Origin: Eupeodes corollae
Lineage: Eukaryota; Arthropoda; Insecta; Diptera; Syrphidae
DNA length: 64,000 bases
NCBI RefSeq assembly: GCF_945859685.1
Contig: NC_079148.1
Coordinates: 88,417,007 to 88,481,006 of the forward strand
Direction: 5' to 3'
The position numbers and the translations under genes were made by a program. A model generated the notes under the pieces. That model was given only the letters and a program-made list of their open reading frames with translations, had not been told where the DNA came from and ran no database searches. The first letter of the stretch is position 1, and every line of letters begins with the position of its first letter. Positions 22,209 to 35,149 of this stretch are shown one piece after another.

Positions 22209-25200
22209 ATGGCTTTAGTCAGGATTACATCCAGCAAATTGCCGGAAGCACAGGTTTGTTATAAAATTAATGAAAAAAAAAATTATATGTAATGTAGATT
22301 AATTCTTAAAACAAAAAAAAATTACAATAATCAATGGAGTAAAGCTCATTTTACTTGAATTAATATTAATCGTTGCCCGCCTTTCTGAACTTCTGTAAAA
22401 ACATTCGTCATCGGGGTTGAAGCAGCACCAGGCAGAAGTCACCAGGCACCACACCAACGACAGCGACAGCGACAGCGACATGTGGCTCGCAGTGATCGAA
22501 GTTCAAAGTGAATCTGTGTGTAAACGTGGAATTTTGTCCATGCGTTACAAAACTTATGAAATTCAAAAAGCCTCATTTTAGTATAAATTAGATCAAAAAA
22601 CAAAGGCGCGGAGATGTATGATTCTGTAGCAACTACTATTTTATTTGAAAAAAAGCAGGAACAATGAAAACTGTCTTCCTATTCTTATGTAATAACCTCT
22701 TCATCGCCAATCACGGGTGTTTCTTTTTTGAAAGAAAAAAGTTATGTAAAATGTTCTCAAACACTTGACAATAAATTTGGGCCAAAACCTTGGGGATATC
22801 TCAAAAACCTGTATTAAGTTTCCGGTTGAGAAACTGACTATTGTTTGATTAATAAATTATTCCAGGCCCAAGAACACTTATCATTGTGTAACTAATTTTC
22901 ACTATCTGCTTTTAAGAAGGCAGACAGGTAGGTGAGTGTTTTGTTTGTTTTCCTTAAAAAGTTTTCTGCTGATAAATCTGCGAGAAAATAAATCTATTGA
23001 TTTTTCTATATGAAGCTGTTATGTAACCAAAGAAAAAAGCAATTGCATTCGGCAAAAATTGCTTTTAATTTTTTAGAGTTATCCACAAACATCTCGCTAA
23101 CCCTTGACTAAACTCGGTAATTTTCCATTCCAAATAGAAGAACCTGGTTTGGTAGGTTAGTATAGTGTAGTGACCTTGGTTTTAGAGTATAAAGTACCTA
23201 CCTACTCCAACTTTAGTTCGGTTTCTTCTTTTTTCTTGTTCTTAGTTCTGTTGTTTGGATTTGGATAGCGTCCAAAAATGTTAAATGGCATTTTTATTTT
23301 GGGAATACAATTTAAAAAAAAAAGAAGAAAAATTATGCTTTGCTTTTAGACAGCAGCGAAAGGGGGAAGGAATGTTTTTTGTTTGTTTGTTTGTTAGCTT
23401 GTGATGAGCTGCATTGACTTTTCGGAGGAGGCTCGATATACAAACAAATACACACCCTCCATGTAATTTGTGTTCTTACGTAAACGAAAAATATACCTAT
23501 TGATTTTTTTTTTTTTTCATTCGAGGGTTTTTCGCAACCGTTAATCGTCGCCGTTTATAATTTTGTATGAATTTTATAGGTAAATGTATATGTAGGTACC
23601 TACATATTAAAATATTATTTAATTGAATGATAAATATTGGGTTGTTTAGCGTAGATAGGTAATCTTTTTGATAAGATTGTTATTCCTAATAAGTGCGCTA
23701 AATTCTTTTGGAAATAGAGATAACATTAGTTTATTTCGCGCTATCACCAATGATAAATTAGAGTGATCCGATTTAGTTGTTAAATGATAATTCACAAAGA
23801 GTCGATTGATGGAGTATTAAGGTTAGCGTGAGAATTCACAAAAGTTATCAAGTTAAGGTTAATAATTAAATAGGTAGGTACCAATTTGCATGCAATGAAA
23901 ACCCAAATGATGTTTGTGTTGTACAACTTTTAATTCATTTCAAAATGATCACTAGCAGAGTGATTGCCTCCATACAGCTTTATGATAAATGGCTTGATAT
24001 GAAACCAAAGATGAAGGTTGCATTACTGTTTTTCAGTATCTGTATTCGATTCAACATATCCAAAATGAAATGAAATTCTTACGTTTTAAACCATCTTGGT
24101 ACAAATTGCGGTATCAATGAACCCTTAGTTTTGCTTGCGACGAAGAAATTCTAGAAAAAATATTAACAACTCTCCAACCAGTACGTGTTTTGAAACTCCA
24201 AACATTGCTATTAAATTATGTAAGATGCTAATCAAATATAGGATACATATCTATGTCATATAACTGTCTAAAAAATTGTACATTTTTGAGAGTCGGATTA
24301 CGGCGTTTATATTTATGACGCATTTGTTTCTCAACTTCCTAGTTATGGGTTTGTTAACAAAAAATATCTTAACGCACCTGATCAATAAAAAAAATAAAAA
24401 TACTTAAATTAAACAGCAAATAAACAAATTAATTTTGTATGCAAAATGTTGCACTAACTTCGTGCAATTTATTGCATTTGCAAATTACAAGCTTCAAAAA
24501 CCTTCACCTTAACCATCCGAACACATCGCTTTGTTCCATTAAAAAAATTGAATCATCATTCATCATTGATTAAATTTGTATTTAATTGCGTTTGTAAATC
24601 ATTCAAGTATTAGTTATCATTTTTCCAATCAGCGGTTAAGGTTATCGATAGTCTAGAAACCGAGAAGCGGCTATTTTGTCTTACATATAATAGTGTACAT
24701 ATATCAATCAAATGAAACTAGAGTATTCGACGATAAAAGGGATGGCGCAGATGTTTAATTCACTAACGAAGCGACGACGACGCACGATGACAGATCAAAC
24801 AATAATATTTCAGTGTTTCTCAAGAAAAAATAAAACGTTGCACGTAAACTAAAATAAAATTGCTTTTGCGTGTGAACCATTTACTTTAAAAAGTTACAAC
24901 ATGCACTTGCACATCGTGCTTTTAGTTTTGTTCATTTAGGTAATATCGTTACATTTTGAAATATTAATAGTTATTTATTTATTTAGCTATAACTTTTTTT
25001 TATCGAAAATGAACTTTGTTATGAAGTCGCTCATTAAAGTTAACAGAAGCACATTTAGAATTTGAGATACGCTTGCGTTTAAAGTAACGAATATTGAAAA
25101 AGCTGTTTTTTGTTTAATTTTGTACTTTTCTTGTTATATTCTTGTTTTTAATTATAAATGCAAGAATCCAGACGGACTTTTTATGTAATTTTTTGTTTGA

Positions 25201-28200
25201 ATTAAAATGTGTATGACTTCTTTATTGGATGAATCTTGAATGAACGAAATTATCGAAATTAAATTAATAATCTCCATTTTGATCATTTCTTGTATTTATA
25301 CTTATATAATAAACAATTATTAAATCAAACACGTTATGGGTTCATTGATACTTATCGATTTTTGTATCCAAAATCTCCTTACAATATTATTAAGTCATGT
25401 GATAAAGAATGACATTATTGCTAATTGAATATCGAAAGTACTCGTAAATAAGTATATAACAGGTAATTCAACATGGTCATACTAAAATATTTTAATGTAA
25501 ACTACACAAAGTTTTTTTTTTATTTTTGGATAAATACTTACATATTTTGTACATGTATACTTAAAGAAAGTTACAGTTTGACTTAAAGGTTTTTGTGATG
25601 CTACGTGTGTTTACAATATTTACAAGCAAACTAAGAAACTTCGATTAAAGTATTTAAGTATGTACTTAACAATACGAACTCTGATGATAGAATTCATTTG
25701 CATACAAATTACAAGTTAATAGAAATGTTAATTGAATATTTCTAAATAAACTTAATATAATGTAAAAAATAATTGAATTGTATTATTTATTTTTTATTTT
25801 TATTTATCCATCCATACTAACTTTACACAGTAAGATAGAATCTTTTTAGTTAGTGTAAGTTTCAATGGTTTACAATTATTGTTAGATGTATTGTATATTC
25901 AATGGCATAATTTAAATACAGCTTAAATACAGTTAAAAATATAATTCAATAATATTAATTTAATTTTAATCACAAATAATAGTTACAAAAATAAACAATT
26001 TCTAAAAGAGAATTAATCAATTCATCATCATCATGAAAAAGTCTCGAAATACTGCCTCAGCCTTACCCTGAACAGGGTCCTGGAACTTATCATTCTAACC
26101 GATTGTGGAAGGGAATTCCATAGTCTAATCGCATTAATAAAGATCTGACGCTAGGAAATTAAATATTTGTATCGAATGGGCACAAGGTCACAAGGTATTA
26201 CATAATTTATTTATTGTAAAATATAATACTTTTTTCATTTGAAAGGACTCAATAAACAAGCATATTTCAAACAATAAATAATCAGCCTTATTGTGAGTTT
26301 CGCCCGGAAAATCATTCACCCGAAATATTTTTGTTCACCCGGAATTTAAAAAGCTTGCTAATTTCGCCCGAATAGAATTTCACTTCGAATCAGAACTGAC
26401 AGTTCGAATAATTGTCGTGTTCAGCAGACTGGGTTCGCAATAAATTTCCTCCTCTCTGATATAAACAGAGAATGAAATCTGAACCTATATTTCTTGTTAA
26501 ACCTAAAAAAGCAATGAAATGTATGTAGGTCCTCAATTTCCTGTTAAACTGCGTACGACAAGACACTTTTAAAACCACCCCAATCAATGTATCACCATTA
26601 AAAAACCTATTTGGATATTCATAATTTCCCTGTTCTATTTTTGGTGTGTTAGTATTCGTTTCTAGTAAATGAACAACCCTGGTGAATTGTATTTTTGGTT
26701 TGACAACGTCAAGGATTAATAAAAAAAAGTAATTTATAATTTACAATAAAAAGAAAATGTAAAGTTTTTTATACAATTTTGTATATTGTTGTTATGATCT
26801 TTCATGATGGATATTGTTCTCCATAACAACTTCTTGGGTACTCATTTTCAAATTCGTCTAAAAAATCTTCAATTTGAATTTCCTTTTCCAAACTTCTCTT
26901 TTTGGGTAGATTTAACCCAAACGATTTTGAATAAACAACAAACTGGACGATGGCTTCTTCAGCAGGATAGAATTTTAGTGTCCTATTAGATCCACCTCAT
27001 GTTCCTCTTTCCGTTATTTTGTTTGTAGCAGCCTTTATCCTTACGTAGCGATTTTGGTTGGTCAAAGCCTAATTAAAATGTTTTTTGTTCAGCATTCAGC
27101 AATGTGAATTAAATTGAACCCTTACCTTCTTCCATTCGAACTCAGTCTTGATTGAACGCCAAGCGCTATTAAGCTCAAGTGTAATCTGCTTCCAAAATGT
27201 ATTTATTTATTTTTTACTTTTGTTGACAAAACATCTTGCGATTTCAGGATTTTCCTGCATCTTGTTTTGCTTTGATTTGCATTTATTGATTTGGTTCTTA
27301 CATATAAAGTTATTTTATTTTTTTGCAACTACAATTAATATAAATAACCTACATTGTAAAATTTGTTTTTCTTCTGCTCACCTCTAAAAACTAAGTGGAA
27401 ATTTTAGCGCCAAATGACATTTCATTCCGCCCGAATTGAGTGCTCCCAATAAGGGAAATCTTTCGAACATGAAACTCACAATTCACTCACTAACTGTGAA
27501 AACTCAATGAGAAAAAGCAGAAAGAAAAATTGATTTAAGGATTAATTGTTCATAATACAATTTAATAAATATAAGTCGTTTTTATCGCTGCTAACAAAGA
27601 AGATTAAAAATAATATATTAATGTGGTGCAATTAAAAACTAAATAATTTTTTAAGTGGAGATAACCTTGTTACCAATTGCAGTTGGTTTTAAAACCATTC
27701 AGGAAAATACAAAACAAATCTTTTAATTTGTTTAAAAACCATGTTGGTAGCAAATATATTCCAGGAAATTATTTTAAAAAAATATAGTTCCAATAAAGAC
27801 TTGGCATTTTTTTTTTAAACGCAAACTATTTGAGATATTTTTAAAATTTCAAACAAAACAGTTATAAATGGAACTCGACTTTGTCACGAGCACTTTTTCG
27901 TTTGATTCGTTGGACCCAATTTTTGATGAAACATCGCTATGTCCCTTCCAACGTTGGCGTCAACGAGTTGACATAAACTAAAGAGTTCCAAGTAGTACCA
28001 AAGACTAATTTTTTGAGATAAGACGTTCATCAAATGTATTTCATATCTTCCGGGACAAATATAATCAGTAACCATAGCGCTATAACAATCACAATTTACA
28101 GTAACTTGGTGATCGTTATCGTCGTCGATAAAATATGATTCAATAAAGCCGCCATCATGCAAACTATACCACAAACGCTCTTAAGGTGCGGTCACCAATT

Positions 28201-31200
28201 TATTTTTATAATTTGCAGACTTGTTCGTGTACTTTATTATGATGAAAATGTTAAGTTTACTGAATAAATTCAGACAAAATAAGGGACTTAATTTGAAGTC
28301 AACTGCATTATTTGAGTTAGTTTTTCAAGTGTCATACATTTCTAACTTTAAGTTTACCTCACTAACCTTTGACTTCAGTTCATCGTACAAGAACTATCAA
28401 ACACACACATATTATAAAAAAAAAATTCTTTATTTCATTTCCAAAAAAACATGAAATGTAATTGTGCAAAAAATAAATAAAAACAATATTAAAGTTCAGC
28501 TTTCTTACTTAAGGTGGCGCTACAGTCCTGTGTGAACTAGGGCCTTTCAGTTGAATGAAAAACGATGATCAAGTGTCATTGGGCAGGTTCAGACGAATTA
28601 AGGGTCTTGAAAATAAGGCAACTTTATGGTTTCTTATCTAAAAAATTTGCCCATATTCTGCATTTCACTTATTGTGAATACACTTTGCGAAAGTGAAACT
28701 CGTTATCGTGAATATTGGATTTTTCGAACATGCAAATGGATGCTCTGTATTTCGGTTTGTTCCATTTTTAGAACGCATTCAAATCATATTTTTTATTTCT
28801 GTGAATTGATCTTTGATAGCTTCCTTCTGCTAGGAATCGGAGGTTAGCAGCATGTTTTTGAATTGAAGGAATCGATGAAGGTATTATAAAAGGTTCTATT
28901 TCCCTTAGAACATATAAAAATGCGTCTTTGCTTAATCTAAAATTACTTTATTTATCAGAACAATTCCACATAATTTTCACACACTTACATTGTGTCAGAC
29001 AAATCAAAATTATATGATTTTTTTCGCAAAATTCGTATTCTCATTTTTTCTCTTCAATTCTTCTTCCTTTTTCACTTAAAATTTCCAATAATATTGCATC
29101 CATCTCCAAAACAGCAAACATTGTTCGCATTCACAAAGCTAGTGGCTACGTAATCCAAGGATCCTGATTGGCTAAATCCAACTACAAAAGTATTTGAAAT
29201 TTCCCCTCCGACGCAGTGTAAAAAATTCGGCTACAAAGCTAGTGGAGATGATTTTGACGTTTCACATTCAGCTGCTCGGTAAACCACACGAATTCAAAAT
29301 GAAATAAATCGTTCAGTATTTAAATACTAACAGAAATCATTAAAATTGTGTCTTAAATTTGATTTTATTGAATTTAAAAACACGAAAGATAAGTTAAAGT
29401 TATCAAATCACAATGTTTCTTATTTTATATATTTGCATTCGTCAATAATATGATAGTTCCAGGTTGACTAGCTTTGTAGTGTAGTTTTGTATTCACAAAG
29501 CTAGTTGAATTTTGACACCTAGCCACTAGCTTTGTGAATGCGACCATTTTACTTCAGTTACAAAATAAAATGGATGATCCTTCAGTTCTGACAGTTTGAA
29601 GCAATTTCGAAGTTTTCGAAAACGATCAAATTGAAGAACATACAATTTCATTTCAAGTGAAATTGCAAAGTGATTTCAATTCACTTTCGATCGAAATTAG
29701 GAACATTAGCGATTGCTTTTGAATTAAGGCAACTTTATTGGAAAGTAATACATTGGGTGGCCCAACAGTGAGAACTAGGGTCTAGTGACTCAAGCATTAC
29801 AGGGATGGAGGGTACCTACAGTTTTAAGCCGAATCCGAACGGCTAATTTGTGAAAGCACTTTTCATTGCAATAATTACTCTTTGGAGAATTTGTCAATTC
29901 TTCACAAGGGGCAGTACCCGTGAAAAAACTAGATGGCATTGGCAGGTATCGTCCTTATTGGAAAGTTAGCCAAGCAAAATCTCCCTGACTATGAAGTTAA
30001 GTCTACTTATGTCAAAATGACAGTTCATCATGTTTTTTTTATTCAACTCAAAGCTGACCTTTATTACTCTATGATTTATTTAATTTCTGCACAATGTTTT
30101 GATTAGTTTTTATACGATGAAAGAAGGTAGAAGTTAGTGAAGTAAAGTTCCAAGTTTGAAATGTATGACAACTGTGCTTTCAAAGAATGAAGGTGACTGC
30201 AAATGAAGTCCCTGATTTTGTTTGAAAATTACCCTTTTGATTTAACAACGCTTCCATTTTTCAACTAGTCCAAGTTGAATAATGCCCTGAGAAAAAAATT
30301 TATATCAGATGTATCTTTAAATATTACATTTAAAAAAAACTACTGCTATCTCTCAGTATGTACATACTCTATATTTTATGAAGATCTTTATTTAAAATTA
30401 ACCTTGAGCGTATTAAACCTCAAAAAATTTCCACAGAAACACAAATACTTTTGCTTAAAAAATATATAATATGTATTTAGATATCCAATGATAACCGATC
30501 TTTTATAAATAATATTATGTTCTATCTCAGACGTTGATGATTGACGTCATCTTAACTACTAGCTTTGCTATAAATAAAGTACATAATAACTTATTTGGCA
30601 GCTAACGATATACAAAACTTAATAAAATTGCACAGTTAAAATACAAACTACAATTTTTTTTTATTTCAAAGTAACTTTGACACGTTAGTGTTGTAGCTGT
30701 GCCGATAATGAATTAGAATGAAGGCCATTTACTTTTTTGCTCAAGTAAATTCCATCACTATTGTCAATGTAAACAAAACAACTAATTATTATTAATTTTG
30801 TTTGTTTATTTTTTTGACTCATGTGGCGCACGATTACAGATGCTTAAAACCGAGTTTGATGGGTTCTCTGTCATGTGGAAAGCACGTATAGCTCGGGCAC
30901 CCTTTTTTGATTCTTATTTATGTCCATTTTTATTTGAAAAACCTATAAAAAAGGTATCATTATCAACTTTCCCTCTAAAACGTGCTAATCTTTTTACTTA
31001 AAAAAATTAGTCAGATATGTATATCTAAAAATACAACATGTTAAGTTGATCTTTCTCAACTCTTAATACATATCTTCAGAACACCAGGTTAATTGTTGTT
31101 AGCAGACTTAATTCTATTATTTGATTGTGCTTTCAAACAGACGACGTTACACGTAACAAGCCCCAGTGGTGTTTACTTAGCTTCATTGTGCCTCGTTTCG

Positions 31201-34200
31201 TCTCTTTTACCTAATAAATTTGGTCATGTGAGAACTTTGAAGAATTCTTCGAGTTGGCAACATCGAATTAACTAAAGAAAACGATAAGATATATTTTTTA
31301 GTAGGTTTGTGTGTGTTGTCATTGAAAATTGTGATAAAATAAAAATTGGGCGTATGTTCAAACATATGTACGTTGATGTGAATTCATCACATTCTGTTTC
31401 TTTTGCGTTAATTTCTGCTTTTTTAAATTGCATTTTTATTTATTATAAAACAGATTTCTCTAAAAAATATAAATTAATTATTTTATTTTAGATTTTCTTC
31501 ATATGAAAATGTGCGATATGCTGTATTTAAGGTTGAACACACATTCTGGTCAATTAGTTCTATTTTTAAAGTATTATGTATTTTTTTAATTTCGTTTGAG
31601 GTAGGTAGTCTCTGACGCATTAAGATTCATAAGGCAAGTATTAAAAGACATTATGTACTCTATACAGTTTCAATAAAACTAGAGAAAATATGTGTTCGAT
31701 TGAAACTTGTGTTAACTGTTAAAGGTGGCCTAGAAGTTGAAAAGCCATTGAATATTTTATTAAGGTTCACGATTTTACATTTATTTAAAATTTACATTCA
31801 AGCTCTGAATCAACATTTTAAACAGCACGTAGCGTGTAGTTATTTTATTCTCCTGACATTCCGCATTATTATTCGGCAGTTCAGGAAGTTCCAATAATAT
31901 CAAGTAATAGTTTGCATTGAGGTGATTTGTAAAAGCTCATACCTAGTTTTAATGAGAATGTAGAAGAAGGAATCATAAAAGTATATACCCACAGTTTTGG
32001 TTCCAGCGACACGTAGTATTTCTAGTGATGACATAACAAAAATATATCTCAAAGTTCAGCAACCATGTGTCGGTGTGATGAAAACTTGCATGTAGTTTCT
32101 CTTAAATTAAGATGAATCCCTTTATAATGAACCCAGATCACTGAGGAAGCACAATTTTTTATTATAATTGAATCCCAGCCTTATCAGTCTTATTAAGATG
32201 ATCAGGAATAATTGCGAAATTTCTATAATCAAATCATCTTATCTTTTTCGCAATGATCCCCAGACTTAATTTAAACGTAGTTGGTTTGTGGGGATAGGGT
32301 ATTATTAAGATTTGTAGTCATACACAAATTTTCAAATAAACGATACTTATTTTAAACAAAATAAAATATTTGAAGTTATTGTCTGGGCACGAGGCACTTC
32401 TAGTTTTATTAATACCAAATTGTATGTGCTATCAAAATATGATGAAGTCATATTGAATGGTGAAACCATATGGTTCTCTCTTGGGTTTGCGTAGTTTTAA
32501 TTTTTTGCTTGAGTTCATAGTGGGATCATTATTTATACATTTCTGAAGCACTTGAGTGCAAAAGCCAATTAAGCTTGTGTCGCTGATGTTCGAGATTTTT
32601 ATAGTTCTCTTCAAATAAAAAACCAGCCGCAAATTGAAGATTTGTTATGAACTATATGTGTATATGCATATGCACTCTTCAATAGAACTGCATGCTTTAC
32701 TATGGATGGAATAGACTAAGTGAAAAGTTTGTTATATGGAGAGAGTGTTATAAGCTTTGCTGTAGCAACGGGGTGTCGTGTAATAATATCATAGAATTAT
32801 TTTCACGGTAAATTACTATATGAGCGACATGTTGCCACTAGACAGGAAACGCTGAGAAGGAATTTTGTGTGAGGTAAATGTATCAACAAGGGACGAATCT
32901 GATAATGTTTTGAAGTGTTGAAATGTGAAAGCTATTCAAATCGACTTTTTTTGACTGAACCGTCTTAGACATATAAAAACATATTTCGTCAATTTTGCTT
33001 TTATATCCTTTGTTTTTACTTTTATGTTGTTTTTATAAGATAGATGAAAAAACTTTACTTGTCTTGCATTCCCCCGCCTTGGGTACTGATATGTCGTTGC
33101 AAAAAAAACAGTATTTATTCAAAATCGTTAAGCTAAAATAAACAGCCTTCATAATAATCTTTAATCTTTTACCTCATACTTTGGATGTTAATCATGTGAT
33201 GTCTAATAGAATGGTGGGAAAGTTTGAATCTAAGGCGCAACAATTATCTACGCAGTGTCACACTTCAAGTGATAACATGATACTCTTATCATTTTACTTG
33301 ATAATTCTATGAATAAGTGTGTTTCTTATTATCAAAAGCTCTCTTCCATTTAAGTTTATTTATTTGTTTTTATTTTTTCTTTAATTAATTTAGAATATGT
33401 TTTCTTTTCTTGCAGAAACTTAATTCAGTTCTAGCATCATACGTCCGTTTTCTCTCAGCGGATTCCAACCTGCGTCAAGTTCTTGAAGCTAAAATTCCAA
33501 AGGAACAAGAGCGAGTCAAGAACTTTAGGAAGCAACATGGAAATACCAAAGTTGGTGAAACCACCATCGATATGGTAAGCATGAGTAAATAGTTTGTATT
33601 TTTATCAGCAAAATAATATTTGAATAAAATGCATTATTTTTTAAATCGAACCAGTTTTTATCCTACAGTTTTTATACAAAATTTGTAGTTTAAAACTTCT
33701 CATCAGGGTAAAAAAATTAACTAAAAATTATCCGTTTTGTCTAGATGTATGGAGGTATGCGAGGTATTAAGGGATTGGTTTGCGAAACCTCAGTTTTGGA
33801 CGCTGATGAAGGTATCCGATTCCGTGGCTTGTCAATTCCCGAATGCCAGAAAGTCTTGCCCAAGGCTCCCAATGGCGCAGAACCACTGCCAGAAGGTCTT
33901 TTCTGGTTGTTGTTGACTGGTGAAGTTCCAACTCAACAGCAAGTGCAAGGACTTTCTGCTGAATGGGCTGAACGTGCTGCTCTGCCCCAACATGTTGTAA
34001 CCATGCTTAACAACATGCCATCAACATTGCATCCAATGTCCCAATTGGCTTGTGCCGTTACTGCCTTGAATCATGACAGCAAATTCGCTAAGGCCTATTC
34101 AGATGTATGTTTATATAAAAAGAATACTGTTACTGAAAAGTTATTTTTTTAATACATAATTGATAATTTGTAGGGAGTTCATAAATCCAAGTACTGGGAA

Positions 34201-35133
34201 TACGTTTATGAGGACAGCATGGATTTGATTGCCAAATTGCCAGTTGTTGCTGCTACTATTTACTGTAACACATACAGGGGAGGAAAGGGTTCCAAGTCAA
34301 TTGACCCTAACTTGGATTGGTCTGCTAACTTCGTCAAGATGTTGGGTTACGACAATCCCGAATTCACTGAGCTTATGCGTCTCTACCTGACCATTCACAG
34401 GTAATAACGAGTATAATACTTAGAATTTAATCACAAACGCTAACTGGAATTTTCTTAAATTGGACAGTGACCATGAAGGTGGAAACGTGTCTGCCCACAC
34501 AGTGCATTTGGTTGGTTCAGCATTGAGCGATCCTTACCTGTCGTTTGCTGCTGGTATGAATGGTTTGGCTGGTCCACTCCACGGTTTGGCTAACCAGGAA
34601 GTACTTGTTTGGTTGATGAAGCTCGCACAACAAGTTGGCAAGACCCCAACTGAACAAGAACTCAAAGATTTCATTTGGAAGACACTTAAAGCAGGACAGG
34701 TAAGTTCTGAAAAACTTTAATTATTGTATTTTTTTATTTAAATTAATTATTTTGTGTTAAGGTTGTTCCTGGTTACGGTCATGCTGTCCTCCGTAAAACA
34801 GATCCACGTTACACCTGCCAGCGCGAGTTCGCCCTTAAACATCTGCCCAATGATGAGCTCTTCCAATTGGTGTCGAAGGTCTACAAGGTTGTGCCACCAA
34901 TTCTAACTGAACTTGGCAAGGTTCAGAACCCATGGCCAAATGTAGATGCTCACTCCGGTGTCCTTCTTCAATACTACGGCATGAAGGAAATGAACTATTA
35001 CACTGTGTTGTTCGGTGTGTCCCGTGCTCTTGGTGTTTTGGCTTCCCTCGTGTGGGATCGTGCTCTCGGCCTGCCAATCGAACGACCAAAATCCCTCTCC
35101 ACCGACGCTTTAATGAAGGCTGTTCAAAAGTAA
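22209..35133 (+). CDS. kdn: Citrate synthase, mitochondrial (six coding exons)
   Basis: Condenses acetyl-CoA with oxaloacetate to citrate, the first step of the TCA cycle, in the mitochondrial matrix. Coding exons are 22209-22253, 33416-33574, 33745-34104, 34174-34400, 34468-34699 and 34762-35133, all with GT-AG introns and matching phases, giving 464 aa, the usual length. The N-terminus (MALVRITSSKLPEAQ, Arg/Ser-rich, few acids) fits a matrix transit peptide, and exon 1 covers only 15 residues. The catalytic His-His-Asp triad is intact: His302 in GPLHGLANQEVL, His348 in VPGYGHAVLRKTDPR and Asp403 in WPNVDAHSG. Intron 1 is 11.2 kb and full of transposon relics; all other introns are under 180 bp. 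The start is the first ATG in a good context and begins the targeting peptide. The name kdn follows the Drosophila orthologue. Confidence 0.97.
22254..26025. other. Citrate synthase intron 1, first part
   Basis: AT-rich intron sequence without recognised genes. A short hexanucleotide tract (about four GCGACA units) lies at 22456-22480. Early intron regions often hold enhancers in flies, but no specific site can be supported here. Confidence 0.4.
26025..26165 (-). pseudogene. 3' tail of a LINE (C-terminal RT stub with TGA repeat tail)
   Basis: On - one frame reads INAIRLWNSLPQSVRMISS, the 'Arg-Leu-Trp-Asn-Ser-Leu-Pro' block found at the C-terminus of many LINE ORF2 proteins. Shortly after comes a microsatellite-like tail of ATGATGATGATG, as left by RTE/CR1-type elements. 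The piece is about 140 bp, so heavily 5' truncated. It lies in intron 1 of citrate synthase, antisense to it. Confidence 0.6.
26286..27492 (-). mobile_element. Degraded DNA element with a zeste/Myb-SANT-like domain gene
   Basis: On - the pieces MQENPEIARCFVNKSKK, then (after a stop) FWKQITLELNSA and IKTEFEWKK lie upstream of a plausible short intron (about 27063-27127; donor GTAAGG, acceptor TTTTAATTAG), followed by ALTNQNRYVRIKAATNKITE, then RGT and GG separated by a stop. The order of Pro-Glu-Ile, Trp/Leu-Asn, Trp-Lys-Lys and a basic helix before Gly-Thr-Gly matches zeste-like Myb/SANT DNA-binding domains that travel with Harbinger-type and related transposons. Possible ends: CCTTATTGTGAG at 26286 against CCTTATTGGGAG in reverse complement at about 27454, or ATTGTGAGTTTC at 26290 against its complement ending at 27482. 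Stops show it is dead. Confidence 0.5.
27884..28174 (-). pseudogene. Mariner-like transposase fragment (DUF4817 type)
   Basis: The minus-strand frame starts within the catalytic domain: VWYSLHDGGFIESYFI (read with Val before the Met-Trp), then DDDNDHQVTVNCDCYSAMVT, equivalent to the segment between the first and second catalytic Asp in the family. It is the region that is deleted from the 18010-18879 copy. Beyond about residue 45 the homology fades. It lies in intron 1 of citrate synthase, antisense. Confidence 0.65.
28260..28400 (+). repeat. Interspersed repeat, family D (copy 1)
   Basis: Contains ATAAGGGACTTAATTTGAAGT and AAGTGTCATACATTTC, shared in opposite orientation with 30125-30225 and in the same orientation with 63779-63960. 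A related fragment TTGGGCAGGTTCAGACGAAT lies at about 28579-28598. It does not encode protein and its class is unknown. Confidence 0.5.
28507..28550 (-). repeat. Very short 3' end of RTE-like LINE (family R1)
   Basis: The sequence TTAAGGTGGCGCTACAGTCC plus the following TGTGTGAACTAGGGCC is the reverse complement of the last coding and 3' UTR bases of the R1 LINE at 41415-41446. Only about 40 bp are left, as for an extremely 5'-truncated insertion or a shared SINE-like tail. Confidence 0.65.
29125..29542. mobile_element. hAT-like MITE (family E, copy 1)
   Basis: Long terminal inverted repeats: CGCATTCACAAAGCTAGTGGC at the left and GCCACTAGCTTTGTGAATGCG at the right. Internal blocks (GGATCCTGATTGGCTAAATC, TTTCCCCTCCGA, TTTTGACGTTTCACA) are shared with 54204-54570. 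The flanks AACATTGT and ACCATTTT agree at 6 of 8 bases, fitting an old 8 bp hAT-type target duplication. It is non-coding and lies in intron 1 of citrate synthase. Confidence 0.8.
29755..29955 (-). repeat. tRNA-derived SINE copy (family A), head truncated
   Basis: In reverse complement it matches the body of the SINE at 4551-4796: GTACTGCC..CTTGTGAAGAATTG, ACAAATTCTCCAA, GTGCTTTCACAAATTAGCCG, then CCCTCCATCCCT. The tRNA-like head with the B box is missing, so it is 5' truncated. Confidence 0.65.
30125..30225 (-). repeat. Interspersed repeat, family D (copy 2, inverted)
   Basis: The reverse complement contains CAGGGACTTCATTTGCAGT and TTGTCATACATTTCAAAC and aligns with 28270-28380. Together the two copies form the ends of an inverted arrangement about 1.95 kb wide that now contains a hAT-like MITE and a SINE. 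Confidence 0.5.
30230..33410. other. Citrate synthase intron 1, last part
   Basis: AT-rich sequence without recognised genes or repeats shared in the window. It ends with a good acceptor (TTTTCTTTTCTTGCAG) before exon 2 at 33416. Confidence 0.45.
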
Positions 35134-35145
35134 ATAAACAATAAA
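35133..35145 (+). terminator. Poly(A) signals of citrate synthase
   Basis: Two AATAAA hexamers at 35133-35138 and 35140-35145 begin at the stop codon itself. If used they would give a very short 3' UTR. Others farther on (about 35637 and 35776) are alternatives, so the real end of the transcript is uncertain. Confidence 0.4.
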
Positions 35146-35149
35146 ACGA

